This document shows positions 43,502 to 53,809 of a DNA stretch of 64,000 bases, piece after piece. Origin of the DNA: Pacificitalea manganoxidans (lineage in GTDB: Bacteria; Pseudomonadota; Alphaproteobacteria; Rhodobacterales; Rhodobacteraceae); NCBI RefSeq assembly GCF_002504165.1, contig NZ_CP021404.1, forward strand, positions 496,001 through 560,000, given 5' to 3'. The notes beneath the pieces were generated by a model that saw nothing but the letters and a program-made list of their open reading frames with translations, was not told the origin of the DNA and ran no database searches. The position numbers and the translations under genes were made by a program. Each line of letters begins with the position of its first letter. The first letter of the stretch is position 1.

Positions 43502-44573
43502 GCAACTGCCCCTCAATTCGGTGATCGGCATTGTTGGCGGCGGCCAACTGGGCCGGATGCTGTCCGTCGCGGCGGGGCGGCTGGGCTACCGCACCCATAT
43601 CTTTGATCCGGCACCGGGTGGGCCGGCGATGCAACTGGCCGATGCCGCGACCGTCGCCCCCTATGACGATCACGCCGCGCTGGCGCGTTTTGCCGCTGCC
43701 TGCAACGTCATCACCTACGAGTTCGAGAACATCCCCGCCGAAGCGATCGCGGTGCTGGAGGGCGGGACAGCCCCGGTGCGCCCCGGCCGCCGCGCGTTGG
43801 AGACCAGTCAGGACCGGCTGGTGGAGAAGGATTTCCTTGCCGGTCTGGGGCTGCAAACCGCCCCCTATCGCACCGTCGACAGCGCCGATGACCTTGCCGC
43901 CGCGCTGGACGCAATCGGCGCGCCTGCAATCCTGAAGACCCGGCGCATGGGCTACGATGGCAAAGGGCAGGCGCGGCTCCAATCGCCCGCAGACGCCGAT
44001 GCCGCATTGGCCGCGATGCAGGGCGCGCCCGCGATCCTCGAAGGTTTTGTCGAGTTCTCCCATGAGGTGAGCGTCATCGCCGCGCGCGGTGTGACGGGCG
44101 AAGTGTCCTGCTTCGATCCCGGCGAAAACCTGCATGCGGAGGGCATTCTGCGGACCACCTCCGTGCCCGCGCGGCTGACCTCCAGCCAACGCACCGATGC
44201 GGTGTTGCTGGCCGGGCGTATCCTCAACGCGCTCGATTATGTCGGTGTGATGGGGGTGGAGTTGTTCGTGACGACCGGGGGGCTCATCGTCAATGAAATC
44301 GCCCCGCGCGTGCACAATTCCGGACACTGGACGCAAAACGGCTGCGCGGTTGACCAGTTCGAACAGCACATTCGGGCCGTGGCGGGCTGGCCGCTGGGCG
44401 ACGGGCTGCGTCATTCCGATGTGGTGATGGAAAACCTGATCGGGGATGACATGGACCGCGTGCCTGAATTGGCGCGCCTGCCACATGCGGCGCTGCACCT
44501 CTATGGCAAGGCCGAAACCCGCGCTGGCCGCAAGATGGGCCATGTGAATATCGTCCAGCCCAAACAGGGCTGA
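43494..44573 (+). CDS. purK: N5-carboxyaminoimidazole ribonucleotide synthase
   Basis: A 359-residue ATP-grasp enzyme that carboxylates AIR at N5. [20 protein letters not shown] opens the protein. Other marks are [25 protein letters not shown] for the ATP-grasp loop, and [15 protein letters not shown] with the Mg2+ ligands. PurE then acts on its product. A strong bidirectional terminator follows. Confidence 0.96.
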   Translation: MTEQLPLNSVIGIVGGGQLGRMLSVAAGRLGYRTHIFDPAPGGPAMQLADAATVAPYDDHAALARFAAACNVITYEFENIPAEAIAVLEGGTAPVRPGRRALETSQDRLVEKDFLAGLGLQTAPYRTVDSADDLAAALDAIGAPAILKTRRMGYDGKGQARLQSPADADAALAAMQGAPAILEGFVEFSHEVSVIAARGVTGEVSCFDPGENLHAEGILRTTSVPARLTSSQRTDAVLLAGRILNALDYVGVMGVELFVTTGGLIVNEIAPRVHNSGHWTQNGCAVDQFEQHIRAVAGWPLGDGLRHSDVVMENLIGDDMDRVPELARLPHAALHLYGKAETRAGRKMGHVNIVQPKQG

Positions 44574-44588
44574 GACGTCAGTCAAACG

Positions 44589-44621
44589 AAAGCCCCGGAC
44601 CTGCACGGCTCCGGGGCTTTT
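44589..44621. terminator. bidirectional terminator between purK and argF
   Basis: AAAGCCCCGGA pairs with TCCGGGGCTTT, loop of about 10 bases, T-run after and A-run before. It serves both convergent transcripts. Confidence 0.9.
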
Positions 44622-44658
44622 GCTTAATCTAAGTCACGATGCCACGGGCAGCGATGGC

Positions 44659-45591
44659 TCATGCGCCAAGGCAGTAGCGCATCACGGCCTTCTGCGCGTG
44701 CAGACGGTTCTCGGCCTCGTCGAAGATCACCGATTGCGGGCCATCCATCACCGAATCCGTGACTTCCTCGCCGCGATGGGCGGGCAGGCAATGCATGAAC
44801 AACGCGTCCTTGCCCGCCGCCGCCATCAGCCGATCATTGACCTGATAGGGGCCCAGTTGATTATGGCGCCGGGCGCGGGTTTCCTGCGGATCGTGCATCG
44901 ACACCCATGTATCTGCGACGACCAGATCGGCACCTTCGACGGCTTTCATCGGGTCCGGCTCGAACGTGACCGACGCGCCGCACGCCCGCGCGCCTTCGAC
45001 AAATTCCGCCTCCGGGGCCAGCGTTTCGGGTCCGGTCCACACCATGTCAAAGCCCAACTGCCCCGCCGCATGCAGAAACGAGGCGCAGACATTGTTGCCA
45101 TCCCCGGCCCAGACGACCTTCTTGCCGGTGATCGGGCCGCGATGTTCCTCATAGGTCATCACATCGGCCATGATCTGACAGGGATGCGTGCGGTTGGTCA
45201 GCCCGTTGATGACCGGCACCGTGGCATGTTCGGCCAGTTCCAGCAGGGTTTCTTCGGCAAAGGTGCGGATCATGATCATATCGACATAGCGGCTCAGCAC
45301 GCGGGCGGTGTCTGCGATGCTTTCGCCGTGGCCCAGCTGCATCTCCGACCCGGTCAGGACCAGAGTTTCGCCGCCCATCTGCCGCACGCCCACATCGAAG
45401 GAGGTCCGCGTGCGGGTTGATGGCTTCTCGAAAATCAGCGCCACGAGGTGATCGGCCAGCGGGGTTTCGGCGTCGCGCGCACCTTTCGGCTTACCCGCGC
45501 GGGCGGCCTTGATCCGCTGCGCGTCGTCCAGCATCCGCCGTAGATCGGCGGGATCGGTTTTGTGGATGTCGAGGAAATGCGAATGGCTCAT
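44659..45591 (-). CDS. argF: ornithine carbamoyltransferase
   Basis: A 310-residue anabolic OTCase: ornithine plus carbamoyl phosphate to citrulline. The carbamoyl phosphate site is [20 protein letters not shown] (about residues 54-73). ThrHisProCysQ occurs in [23 protein letters not shown] is present, and the ornithine-site [12 protein letters not shown] has the catalytic Cys. It follows argD after a single base. Confidence 0.96.
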   Translation of the reverse strand: MSHSHFLDIHKTDPADLRRMLDDAQRIKAARAGKPKGARDAETPLADHLVALIFEKPSTRTRTSFDVGVRQMGGETLVLTGSEMQLGHGESIADTARVLSRYVDMIMIRTFAEETLLELAEHATVPVINGLTNRTHPCQIMADVMTYEEHRGPITGKKVVWAGDGNNVCASFLHAAGQLGFDMVWTGPETLAPEAEFVEGARACGASVTFEPDPMKAVEGADLVVADTWVSMHDPQETRARRHNQLGPYQVNDRLMAAAGKDALFMHCLPAHRGEEVTDSVMDGPQSVIFDEAENRLHAQKAVMRYCLGA

Positions 45592-45592
45592 G

Positions 45593-46783
45593 TCAGGCTC
45601 CTTTCTCGACGGACGCGGCCACGGCTGTGGCTGCCCGGTCGAGGCGCGCGACCGCTTCGGCGATCTCTGCGTCGGTGATGTTCAGCGGCGGCAGCAGCCG
45701 GACCACGTTATCGGCGGCGGGAACGGTCAGGATTTCCGCGTCGTAGCCCGCTTTCACGACATCGGCTGCGGGGGCTTTGCAGGTCAGGCCCAGCATAAGG
45801 CCACTGCCGCGCACGCCGGTAAAGACCTCCGGATGCGCGTCGATCAGGCCTTCGAGCTTCTGGCGCAGCGCGCCCGCCTTGCGATTGACGGCGTCGAGGA
45901 AGTCGGGTGTTGCGACCTCCTCCAGCACCGCGAGCGCAACGGCGCAGCCCAAGGGATTGCCGCCATAGGTGGAGCCATGCGTGCCCGCGACCATGCCCGC
46001 GGCTGCGGCCTCGGTCGCCAGCACCGCGCCCAGCGGGAAGCCGCCGCCGATACCCTTTGCGACCATCATGATGTCAGGCGTGACGCCCGCCCATTCATGC
46101 GCGAACAGCCGACCGGTCCGGCCCACGCCACATTGCACTTCGTCGAAGATCAGCAACGCGCCGGTGGCATCGCAGATCTCGCGCAGCGCTTTCAGATCCT
46201 GATCGGGCAGGGGGCGAATGCCGCCTTCGCCCTGAATGGGTTCGATCAATACAGCGGCGGTGCGGTCTGTCACGGCGGCGCGCAGCGCGTCCATGTCGCC
46301 CCAGTCGAGATGGGTGAACCCGCCAAGGATCGGACCGAAGCCTTTGGTCATCTTCTCGGACCCGGCGGCGGCGATCCCGGCGGCGGAGCGCCCGTGGAAG
46401 GAGCCGTGGAAGGCGATGATTTCCACCCGCTCCGCATCGCCTTGCTCATACCAATATTTGCGCGCCATCTTTACCGCCAGTTCGCAGCTTTCGGTGCCCG
46501 AATTGGTAAAGAACGCGGTGTCGGCAAAGGTCAGGTTAACCAGCCGGTCGGCCAGCGCCTGCTGCTGCGGGATGCGGTAGAGGTTCGAGACGTGCCATAG
46601 CTGCTGCGCCTGTTCGGTCAGCGCCTCGACCAGCCGCGGATTGGCATGTCCCAGCGCATTAACGGCAATGCCCGCACCCAAATCCAGAAATCGGCGTCCA
46701 TCGGCCTCGATCAGCCAGCTGCCTTCGCCTTTGACGAAGGAAAGCGGTGCCCGGTTGTAAGTCGGCAGAATGGACGGGATCAT
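45593..46783 (-). CDS. argD: acetylornithine / succinyldiaminopimelate aminotransferase
   Basis: A 396-residue class III PLP aminotransferase for arginine (and probably lysine) synthesis. [19 protein letters not shown] binds the phosphate, [12 protein letters not shown] and [13 protein letters not shown] are conserved, and the Schiff-base Lys is in [16 protein letters not shown]. ThrTyrGly appears in [16 protein letters not shown]. It is first in the argD-argF operon. TTGACA on the minus strand at 46840-46835 may be its -35. Confidence 0.96.
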   Translation of the reverse strand: MIPSILPTYNRAPLSFVKGEGSWLIEADGRRFLDLGAGIAVNALGHANPRLVEALTEQAQQLWHVSNLYRIPQQQALADRLVNLTFADTAFFTNSGTESCELAVKMARKYWYEQGDAERVEIIAFHGSFHGRSAAGIAAAGSEKMTKGFGPILGGFTHLDWGDMDALRAAVTDRTAAVLIEPIQGEGGIRPLPDQDLKALREICDATGALLIFDEVQCGVGRTGRLFAHEWAGVTPDIMMVAKGIGGGFPLGAVLATEAAAAGMVAGTHGSTYGGNPLGCAVALAVLEEVATPDFLDAVNRKAGALRQKLEGLIDAHPEVFTGVRGSGLMLGLTCKAPAADVVKAGYDAEILTVPAADNVVRLLPPLNITDAEIAEAVARLDRAATAVAASVEKGA

Positions 46784-46903
46784 CGGCGGTGCCTCTATTC
46801 AGGAATGCATGAAGTGCCCACGGGGACACGGTTTTGTCAATTGAAGAGAAGGGGTTCGGGCGCGCGAACCAAGCGCCCACAAGAACAGGTGCGCCCTCAG
46901 GCG

Positions 46904-47068
46904 GTGATACGTCGGCGTCGCAGCGCAGCAGGGATCACGGTCACGTTCATGCCGCTGCTGGTAGCGGGTTGCGCAGGGGAAAGCCAGCCTTATCTGCGCC
47001 GGGCGCGACGCCCCGGCAGCCCGGCGACATTCAGTGCGGGTGCACGTCGCTGTCGCAGATCGCGGTAG
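46904..47068 (+). CDS. possible small lipoprotein
   Basis: A GTG-started frame of 54 residues. A basic start (MIRRRRSAAG) is followed by a hydrophobic stretch and a lipobox, TVTFMPLLVAGCAGE. The 32 residues after the Cys are Arg-rich with no motif. The ribosome binding site is weak. The lipobox pattern is the only support; it may be chance in the 520-bp gap between argD and the LysR gene. Confidence 0.3.
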   Translation: MIRRRRSAAGITVTFMPLLVAGCAGESQPYLRRARRPGSPATFSAGARRCRRSR

Positions 47069-47100
47069 CAGGGCGCGGTCCTGCCCGCTAAGGAAGGATC

Positions 47101-47307
47101 ATGCGCTTTCGCTTGACCATGCCCGGTATCCCATTTCTGCTCCGTAACCCCGCCGCGACCGATGTGGCGGAGCAGATCGGCGCGGTGACACGGACCCCGC
47201 TACTGGCATCGCCGCGGGTCAACGCGTGTGGCACTGATGCGCCCGTGGCCGCTTTGCCCGGCCTTGATCCATTCCCTGCCCCCGAGAGGAGCACGTCCCC
47301 CCGATGA
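47101..47307 (+). CDS. possible 68-residue leader ORF upstream of the LysR gene
   Basis: The ATG is preceded by AAGGAAGG at ideal spacing, and the TGA overlaps the LysR start codon as ATGA. These are two signs of real translation. The sequence (MRFRLTMPGIPFLLRNPAAT and on) shows no known domain. If real, it would couple translation to the regulator. Confidence 0.35.
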   Translation: MRFRLTMPGIPFLLRNPAATDVAEQIGAVTRTPLLASPRVNACGTDAPVAALPGLDPFPAPERSTSPR

Positions 47308-48233
47308 GCGACACCCCGCCCCGCAACCGGCCCGGCGCGACGCCTCCGGTGATGTCCCTCGAAGGTTGGGACGAATTGCGCACCGCCTATCACGTCGCCC
47401 GCACCGGGACGGTGTCGGGGGCGGCGGAATCGCTTGGCGTGCACCACGCGACCGTCATCCGCCATGTCGATGCGCTGGAGAAACGTCTGGGCGCGCGGTT
47501 GTTTCAGCGTCATGCGCGCGGCTACACCCCGACCGAGGCCGGAATGGATCTGATGCAGGTCGGACGCACGACCGAGGATCAGTTCGCGCAATTGGCCAGC
47601 CGCATCCGGGGCCGGGGTGAGGGGGTGTCGGGCGATCTGACCATCACGTCGCTGTCGGTCATGTCGCCGCTGATCACACCGCTGCTGGTCGAGTTCGGCG
47701 CGCTTTACCCGGCGGTCGAGGTGCGGTTTCTGACCGATGAGCGTGTGTTCCGGCTGGAATACGGTGAAGCCCATGTCGCGATCCGCGCCGGGCGGCAGCC
47801 GCAAGAACCCGACAACGTGGTGCAGCGGTTGTTTCGCTACGATATCGGGTTTTACGCGACGCGGGAATATCTGGAGGGCAGGCCTGCGTTCGACGGCGAT
47901 AATTGGGACAAGCACCGCTTTGTCGGGGTCGATACGCGGCTGCTGCGCGCGCCGTTCTATGGCTGGCTGCAAAATGAAGCACCTCCGGAGAGCATCGCGT
48001 TCCGCACCAGTTCTCAACGCGCCAATATCGACGCGGTGCTGGCCGGGGCGGGTATCGGCTTCTTGCCGCGCTGGCTGGGCGAACGTCATGACGACGTGGT
48101 CGAGGTCATGCCCCCGCGCGAGGACTGGAGCTTCGATCTGTGGCTGGTGACCCATGTCGATCTGCACCGCACCGCAAAGGTGCAGGCGGTCGTGCAATTC
48201 CTGAAGGAACGTTTCGCCGAACTTGGGCTCTAG
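47304..48233 (+). CDS. LysR-type transcriptional regulator
   Basis: A 309-residue LysR protein of normal layout. The HTH at about residues 18-78 reads AYHVARTGTVSGAAESLGVH, HHATVIRHVDALEKRLGARL and the closing GYTPTEAG. The substrate domain follows from about 105. No divergent target operon is present; the neighbours are a candidate short ORF and the convergent ArsR gene. Its target is unknown. Confidence 0.92.
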   Translation: MSDTPPRNRPGATPPVMSLEGWDELRTAYHVARTGTVSGAAESLGVHHATVIRHVDALEKRLGARLFQRHARGYTPTEAGMDLMQVGRTTEDQFAQLASRIRGRGEGVSGDLTITSLSVMSPLITPLLVEFGALYPAVEVRFLTDERVFRLEYGEAHVAIRAGRQPQEPDNVVQRLFRYDIGFYATREYLEGRPAFDGDNWDKHRFVGVDTRLLRAPFYGWLQNEAPPESIAFRTSSQRANIDAVLAGAGIGFLPRWLGERHDDVVEVMPPREDWSFDLWLVTHVDLHRTAKVQAVVQFLKERFAELGL

Positions 48234-48240
48234 CGCCGGG

Positions 48241-48594
48241 TCAATCCGCCTCGGGCGGCAGGTCTGGGATCAGATCGGGAAGCTCCGCGCGCAAGAACCG
48301 CTCGAACTGGTCGAGGTTCACGGGCTCGAACTGACCAAAGCCCTGCATCCAGACCGACGCCGCGCGCAAGGCGTCTGGCTCCAGCTTACACCATTTCAGC
48401 CGACCGCGCTTTTCTTGCGAAATCAGCCCGGCGCGCGTCAGGATCGCGAGGTGTTTCGAAATCGCGGCCAGCGACATCTCGAACGGCTCGGCCACATCGG
48501 TGACGGCCATGTCATCCTCCAGCAGCATCGACAGGATGCGGCGGCGGGTCGGGTCGGCAAGGGCTGCGAAAACGATGTCGAGCGAGGGCGTCAT
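48241..48594 (-). CDS. ArsR-family winged-helix repressor
   Basis: A 117-residue ArsR/SmtB-fold protein. The winged helix opens with IVFAALADPTRRRILSMLLE, then VTDVAEPFEMSLAAISKHLA and LISQEKRGRLKWCKLEPDAL. The metal-site ELCVCDL motif is absent, so it probably belongs to the non-metal branch often found with SRPBCC or transporter genes. No partner gene adjoins it. The start MTPSLDIVF was chosen by family length. Confidence 0.88.
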   Translation of the reverse strand: MTPSLDIVFAALADPTRRRILSMLLEDDMAVTDVAEPFEMSLAAISKHLAILTRAGLISQEKRGRLKWCKLEPDALRAASVWMQGFGQFEPVNLDQFERFLRAELPDLIPDLPPEAD

Positions 48595-48765
48595 GGCACC
48601 GGGCCTAGGGGCGGTCCGGACCATCGTCAACCATACGGTTGAATTTGCCAAGGGGGGCTCGAACGGGCCCGCGCGCGGCAGATGCAGCGTGCTGGCGGAG
48701 TCCGCTGAAAATAAAATCGTTTTATAACCGTCACTTAACCATTCACACCTCCGTGCAATGGCGCG

Positions 48766-48794
48766 TTGACTCCGGGCGGGGTCCTGCCTAGGTT
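48766..48794 (+). promoter_or_regulatory. sigma-70-type promoter of the atp F0 operon
   Basis: TTGACT, 17 bases, TAGGTT, 28 bp before the atpI ATG. A perfect palindrome ATAAAATCGTTTTAT at 48711-48725 lies about 40 bp further upstream and could be a binding site. Confidence 0.5.
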
Positions 48795-48822
48795 CCGCCG
48801 GACTGTTGAAGGGGCCCTGATC

Positions 48823-49161
48823 ATGGCTGAGCCGAGTGCAGAAGAGCGGTTGCGCCGTCTCGAAGCCCGGATCGCCGCCGCCAAAAAGGCGCAGGAGCCG
48901 GGCCCCAGAGTAGACGAGCACTATTCACGGGCCAATCAGGCCTGGCGCATGGTGATCGAGCTGGTGGCCGGTATCTTGATCGGTCTTGGCATCGGGTTGG
49001 GGCTGGACGCGCTTTTCGGAACGCGCCCGATTTTCCTGGTGCTGTTCATTTTGCTGGGTTTCGCCGGCGGTGTGCAGACGATGATCCGCACCGCGCGCGA
49101 AATTCAGGCCGAGGACGAGACGGGCCGACGGGGCGATGCCCCCGGCAAGCAAGGGGACTGA
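48823..49161 (+). CDS. atpI: ATP synthase protein I
   Basis: A 112-residue AtpI. A charged N terminus (AEERLRRLEARIAAAKKAQE) is followed by two membrane helices, VIELVAGILIGLGIGLGLD and IFLVLFILLGFAGGVQTMI. AtpI assists assembly of the c-ring. It starts the F0 operon, three bases before atpB. Confidence 0.92.
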   Translation: MAEPSAEERLRRLEARIAAAKKAQEPGPRVDEHYSRANQAWRMVIELVAGILIGLGIGLGLDALFGTRPIFLVLFILLGFAGGVQTMIRTAREIQAEDETGRRGDAPGKQGD

Positions 49162-49164
49162 GAC

Positions 49165-49920
49165 GTGGCAACCGAAGAAACGACCGGCGGCGGTATCGAA
49201 ATCCACCCCATGGACCAGTTTGTCGTGCAGCCGCTGTTCGGCGGCACCGACATCAGCTGGTATACCCCCACGAACGCCACGCTCTGGATGGCGATCGCGG
49301 TGGCTTGTGTGGCCGCGCTTCTGGTGCTGGGCACCCGTGGCCGTGCCATCGTGCCGACCCGCGCGCAGTCGCTCGCCGAACTGACCTACGGCTTCATCTA
49401 CAAGATGGTCGAGGACGTGTCCGGCAAGGATGGCGTGAAGTATTTCCCCTACATCATGACCCTGTTCATGTTCATCGTGTTCGCGAACATGCTGGGCCTG
49501 ATCCCGACCTCCTTCACCACCACGTCGCATATCGCTGTTACTGCGGTTCTGGCGCTGCTGGTGTTCGTGACGGTCACGGTGATCGGCTTCGTCAAGAACG
49601 GCACGAAATTCCTCAGCCTGTTCTGGGTCACTGCCGCGCCGCTGGCGCTGCGTCCGGTGCTCGCCGTGATCGAGCTGATTTCCTACTTTGTCCGCCCGGT
49701 GAGCCATTCGATCCGACTTGCGGGCAACGTCATGGCGGGTCACGCCGTGATCAAGGTGTTCGCGGGCTTTGCCGCGGCCATGGGTGCGTTTTCGTTCCTG
49801 CCGATCTTTGCGATCACGGCGGTCTACGCGCTCGAGGTGCTGGTGGCATTCATCCAGGCCTATGTCTTCACCATCCTGACCTGCGTGTACCTGAAGGACG
49901 CGCTGCATCCGGCGCACTGA
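49165..49920 (+). CDS. atpB: F0 ATP synthase subunit a
   Basis: A 251-residue membrane subunit forming the proton half-channels. The essential Arg is in [20 protein letters not shown], with Asn, Gly and His context typical of subunit a. [20 protein letters not shown] and the C-terminal [20 protein letters not shown] are conserved. The start is GTG. Spacing to atpE is 55 bp. Confidence 0.96.
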   Translation: MATEETTGGGIEIHPMDQFVVQPLFGGTDISWYTPTNATLWMAIAVACVAALLVLGTRGRAIVPTRAQSLAELTYGFIYKMVEDVSGKDGVKYFPYIMTLFMFIVFANMLGLIPTSFTTTSHIAVTAVLALLVFVTVTVIGFVKNGTKFLSLFWVTAAPLALRPVLAVIELISYFVRPVSHSIRLAGNVMAGHAVIKVFAGFAAAMGAFSFLPIFAITAVYALEVLVAFIQAYVFTILTCVYLKDALHPAH

Positions 49921-49975
49921 CGCGCCACCGGTCAGGACAGAAATCCAAGCCAATTCCAACGTAAGGAGAACGATC

Positions 49976-50212
49976 ATGGAAGGCGATATCGCAGAACTCG
50001 GTAAATACATCGGTGTTGGTCTCACGGCCATCGGCATGGGCGGCGCAGCCGTCGGTGTGGGCACCGTGGCCGGCAACTACCTGGCCGGTGCCCTGCGCAA
50101 CCCGTCCGCCGCCGCGTCGCAGACCGCGACCCTCTTCATCGGCATGGCCTTCGCCGAAGCACTGGGGATCTTCTCGTTCCTCGTCGCGCTTCTGCTGATG
50201 TTCGCCGTCTGA
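49976..50212 (+). CDS. atpE: F0 ATP synthase subunit c
   Basis: A 78-residue two-helix subunit of the rotor ring. The Gly-rich first helix ([20 protein letters not shown]) and the polar loop RNPS lead into a second helix with the proton-carrying Glu in [30 protein letters not shown] precedes the ATG, a strong ribosome binding site that fits the high copy number of c. Confidence 0.96.
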   Translation: MEGDIAELGKYIGVGLTAIGMGGAAVGVGTVAGNYLAGALRNPSAAASQTATLFIGMAFAEALGIFSFLVALLLMFAV

Positions 50213-50301
50213 TCAAGACCTGAACTTCCTTACGGCTGGACGGGCAGGGCAGACGGCCCCGCCCGTCCGGTAATTTCCAAGGTTTCAGGAGACACTCGAT
50301 C

Positions 50302-50877
50302 ATGGCGACCGAAACGCAAGTGGCGCGCATCGCTGAGGATGCCCACGGCTCTGCCGAGGCCGCGCATGCTGCGGGTGAGGCGACCGGGCTGCCGCAGCTC
50401 GACTTTTCGACTTTTCCCAACCAGATTTTCTGGCTCCTGATCGCCCTGATCGCGATCTATTTCATTCTGTCGCGCGTCGCGCTGCCCCGCATTGCTGCGG
50501 TTCTGGCGGAGCGGAGCGGGACCATCACCAACGATCTCGCCGCCGCCGAGGAGCTGAAGCTCCGCGCGACCGAGGCCGAAGCCGCCTATCAGAAGGCCCT
50601 GACCGAAGCCCGTTCGGAAGCGCAGAAAATCGCGACCGAAACGCGGGCCGAAATTCAGGCCGATCTGGATGAGGCCACGGCCAAGGCCGATGCCGAGATT
50701 TCCGCCCGCACTGCGGAATCGGAAAAGCGCATCGCCGAGATCCGCGAAAGCGCAATGCAGAGCGTGTCCGAAGTGGCCCGCGATGTAACCGCCGATATCG
50801 TCGCCGCATTCGGTGCCAAGGCCGACAAGTCGACCGTGGATGCCGCCGTGGATGCGCGCCTGAAAGGGGGTGCCTGA
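50302..50877 (+). CDS. F0 ATP synthase subunit b' (second b-type subunit)
   Basis: A 191-residue peripheral-stalk subunit. A variable N terminus of 30 residues is followed by one membrane helix ([20 protein letters not shown]) and a long Ala/Glu-rich coiled coil. Together with atpF it forms a b-b' heterodimer, as in other alphaproteobacteria and plastids. Its stop overlaps the atpF ATG (TGATG). Confidence 0.95.
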   Translation: MATETQVARIAEDAHGSAEAAHAAGEATGLPQLDFSTFPNQIFWLLIALIAIYFILSRVALPRIAAVLAERSGTITNDLAAAEELKLRATEAEAAYQKALTEARSEAQKIATETRAEIQADLDEATAKADAEISARTAESEKRIAEIRESAMQSVSEVARDVTADIVAAFGAKADKSTVDAAVDARLKGGA

Positions 50878-51446
50878 TGGCCCGCCATAGTGTGACTGCT
50901 GCAATCGCGCTGACCGTGGCTTCTGCCGCGCCCGCGCTGGCTGCGACCGGCCCGTTCTTCTCGCTCGGCAACACCGACTTCGTGGTGCTGATCGCGTTCC
51001 TGATCTTCATCGGCATTCTGGTCTATTTCAAGGTTCCGCAGCTTCTGCTCGGCCTTCTAGACAAGCGCGCCGAAAGCATCCGCTCGGACCTCGATGAGGC
51101 CCGTGCGCTGCGCGAAGAAGCCCAGACCGTTCTCGCTGGCATCGAGCGCAAGCAGAAAGAAGTGCAGGAGCAGGCCGATCGCATCGTTGCCCAAGCGCGT
51201 GACGACGGCCAAGCCGCGGCCAAGCAGGCCAAGGCCGATCTGGAACATTCCATCGCGCGCCGTTTGCAGGCTGCCGAGGAACAGATCGACGCTGCCGAAA
51301 CCGGTGCCGTGCGCTCCGTCCGTGACCGGGCCATCGCGGTGGCCAGCGCCGCTGCCGCCGAGGTGATCGCCAAGCAGATGACCGACGCCGAAGCAGACGC
51401 GCTGATCGATCAGTCGATCAAGGATGCCGGTGCACGCCTGCACTAA
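50877..51446 (+). CDS. atpF: F0 ATP synthase subunit b
   Basis: A 189-residue stalk subunit. An extra N-terminal hydrophobic segment (AIALTVASAAPALAA) precedes the normal membrane helix (FVVLIAFLIFIGILVYFKVP). A coiled coil runs from about residue 65 to 175. The first segment looks like a cleavable signal, known for several alphaproteobacterial b subunits. It is the last F0 gene here; the F1 operon is elsewhere. Confidence 0.95.
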   Translation: MARHSVTAAIALTVASAAPALAATGPFFSLGNTDFVVLIAFLIFIGILVYFKVPQLLLGLLDKRAESIRSDLDEARALREEAQTVLAGIERKQKEVQEQADRIVAQARDDGQAAAKQAKADLEHSIARRLQAAEEQIDAAETGAVRSVRDRAIAVASAAAAEVIAKQMTDAEADALIDQSIKDAGARLH

Positions 51447-51486
51447 GCGCCAGATATAAGAACTCGGAAAATACCGAGGGACAGCG

Positions 51487-51518
51487 AAAAACCCCGGCTC
51501 AGCGAGCCGGGGTTTTTT
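51487..51518. terminator. bidirectional terminator between atpF and hemC
   Basis: ACCCCGGCTC pairs perfectly with GAGCCGGGGT, loop AGC, flanked by A5 and T6. Confidence 0.93.
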
Positions 51519-51574
51519 GGTTTGCGCCTGCGGCGCGCGTCATAGTCGGAGTTCCAGGCCAGCAGGCGCCGCGG

Positions 51575-52522
51575 TTACCGCCAGTCGAAGAACCCGTCGC
51601 CCGCGCGGGCCAACAGCCCCTGTGCCATATCGATGGCCATCTGGGGTCCGTCCGCGATGGCGCCAATTGCCTCGTCGCTCAGCGCTTCGGACCCATCGGT
51701 GCGCAGGATTTCCCCCCGCAGACGCAACTGATCCCCGTCCAGTTCGGCCAGCGCCGCAATGGGCGTCTCGCAGGAGCCGTCGAGCGTGGCAAGGAAGGCG
51801 CGCTCAGCGGCAAGGCGCTGTGCCGTGGGCACATCGTGGATCGGCTCCAGCAGGCGGGCGGTGTTGCTGTCGTCCATGCGGCGTTCGATCCCGATGGCCC
51901 CCTGACCCACGGCAGGCAACATGTCGTCGGAGGGGATGGGGCTGCGGGGCACGTCGCCCGCGTTCAATCGGTTCAGCCCCGCCATGGCAAGGAACGTGCC
52001 CTGCGCCACGCCATCGGCCAGCTTGCGCAGACGGGTCTGCACGTTGCCGCGGAATTCAACGACCTTCAGATCAGGCCGCCGGTGCAGCAGCTGTGCCTTG
52101 CGCCGCAGTGACGATGTGCCAACGGTCGCGCCCTGTTCCAGAACTTCCCAGCCGGTGCCGTCGAGCGTGACAAAGGCGTCGCAGGGGTCTTCACGCGGGA
52201 GATAGCAGTCAAGGATCAGACCCTCGGGCTGAAGGACCGGCATGTCCTTCATCGAGTGCACGGCGATGTCGATCCCGCCGGCGGTCAGCTGTTCCTCGAT
52301 TTCGCGGGTGAACAGCCCCTTGCCGCCGATCTCGCGCAGGGCGCGGTCCTGCACCCGGTCGCCGGTGGTCTTAATCACGACCACGTCAAAGGCCGCGTCC
52401 GGCAGGTCAAAGGCCGCGCCGATCCGGCGGGCCGTTTCATGGGCCTGAGCCAGCGCCAGCGGCGATCCACGGGTGCCGATTTTCAACGGGCGGTCGGGCG
52501 AGGGGAGCGTGATCTGTGTCAT
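51575..52522 (-). CDS. hemC: hydroxymethylbilane synthase (porphobilinogen deaminase)
   Basis: A 315-residue enzyme that joins four porphobilinogens to hydroxymethylbilane. KIGTRGSPLALAQAHETARR opens it. The active-site Asp is in AVHSMKDMPVLQ, GTSSLRRKAQLL is conserved, and the cofactor-bearing Cys lies in LDGSCETPIAAL. It is divergent from hemE, so the 119-bp gap drives two steps of the same pathway. Starts upstream in frame (MDRPMTQ) are possible. Confidence 0.95.
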   Translation of the reverse strand: MTQITLPSPDRPLKIGTRGSPLALAQAHETARRIGAAFDLPDAAFDVVVIKTTGDRVQDRALREIGGKGLFTREIEEQLTAGGIDIAVHSMKDMPVLQPEGLILDCYLPREDPCDAFVTLDGTGWEVLEQGATVGTSSLRRKAQLLHRRPDLKVVEFRGNVQTRLRKLADGVAQGTFLAMAGLNRLNAGDVPRSPIPSDDMLPAVGQGAIGIERRMDDSNTARLLEPIHDVPTAQRLAAERAFLATLDGSCETPIAALAELDGDQLRLRGEILRTDGSEALSDEAIGAIADGPQMAIDMAQGLLARAGDGFFDWR

Positions 52523-52641
52523 GGGCCGATCCATAGTTGTGACACCGCCGCGTGACAAGTCGGGTCACGGCGGCGCTGCGTGCCGCTTGACTTCCGCGCC
52601 CTGAGCCGTGACCACATGGCCGACTGAAAACGGAGGCCCCG

Positions 52642-53679
52642 ATGACCAAGACGATCCTGCGCGCGCTTGCTGGCGAAACCCTGCCCGTCCCGCCGATCTG
52701 GATGATGCGTCAGGCCGGGCGCTACCTGCCGGAATACCGCGCCACCCGCGCCAAGGCCGGGGATTTCCTGTCGCTGTGCTACAACCCCGAACTTGCCGCC
52801 GAGGTGACGCTCCAGCCGTTGCGCCGGTATGGCTTTGACGCGGCGATCCTGTTTGCCGACATCCTGCTCGTGCCGCAGGCGCTCGGCGCGGATCTGTGGT
52901 TTGTGACCGGCGAGGGGCCGCGCCTGTCCACGATCACCGGCGCCGAGGGGGTTGCGGCGCTGAAGCCTGCGGATGCAATCCACGACCGGCTTGCGCCGAT
53001 CTATGAGACCGTCCGCATCCTGTCGCGGGAATTGCCTGCGGACACCACGCTGATTGGCTTTGCTGGTGCGCCTTGGACGGTGGCCACCTACATGATCGCC
53101 GGGCGCGGCACCCCGGATCAGGGTCCGGCCCATGCGTTGAAGGACGGCGACCGCGCCACGTTCGAGGCGCTGCTGGATCGGATCACCGCGGCCACCATCG
53201 AATACCTGTCCGCCCAGATCGAGGCCGGGGCCGAGGTGGTGAAGCTGTTCGACAGCTGGGCAGGCTCGCTCAAAGGCGCGGATTTCGACCGCTATGCCTT
53301 GGCGCCCGCGAAACGTATCATCACCGAATTGAAGGCCCGGCATCCGAACGTGCCGATCATCGCGTTCCCGCGCGAAGCCGGGCCGCGCTACGAGGGGTTT
53401 GCAAAGGCGACAGGCGCCGATTGCGTGGCGCTGGACAATTCCGTCGATCCGACTTGGGCCGCCGCGCATGTGCAGGTGGATGGCTGCGTTCAGGGCAATC
53501 TCGCGTCGCGCCATATGGTGACGGGCGGTCAGGATTTGGTCGATGAAACCCGCGCCATCGTGAAGGCGTTTTCGGGCGGGCCGCATATTGTTAACCTCGG
53601 GCACGGGATCACGCCGGATGCGGACCCCGAAAATGTCGCGCTGATGGTCGAAACGGTGCGGTCGGGCGCGACCGGCTAA
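52642..53679 (+). CDS. hemE: uroporphyrinogen decarboxylase
   Basis: A 345-residue enzyme that decarboxylates uroporphyrinogen III to coproporphyrinogen III. The signatures [20 protein letters not shown] (residues 17-36), [15 protein letters not shown] with the catalytic Asp, [18 protein letters not shown] and the C-terminal FNLGHGI-like [15 protein letters not shown] are all present. It is convergent in pathway with the divergent hemC. Confidence 0.96.
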   Translation: MTKTILRALAGETLPVPPIWMMRQAGRYLPEYRATRAKAGDFLSLCYNPELAAEVTLQPLRRYGFDAAILFADILLVPQALGADLWFVTGEGPRLSTITGAEGVAALKPADAIHDRLAPIYETVRILSRELPADTTLIGFAGAPWTVATYMIAGRGTPDQGPAHALKDGDRATFEALLDRITAATIEYLSAQIEAGAEVVKLFDSWAGSLKGADFDRYALAPAKRIITELKARHPNVPIIAFPREAGPRYEGFAKATGADCVALDNSVDPTWAAAHVQVDGCVQGNLASRHMVTGGQDLVDETRAIVKAFSGGPHIVNLGHGITPDADPENVALMVETVRSGATG

Positions 53680-53809
53680 CATTCCGAAAGCTGCAAGGTG
53701 TGTTTGCAGTTTTAATACAACCTTAACGAGTCTCTGACTCGCCTCCGTATTGCCACATTTCGACCTCAATTCGCCGCGACATAGGCTTAGGGTTGTAGTG
53801 GAGGATAGG

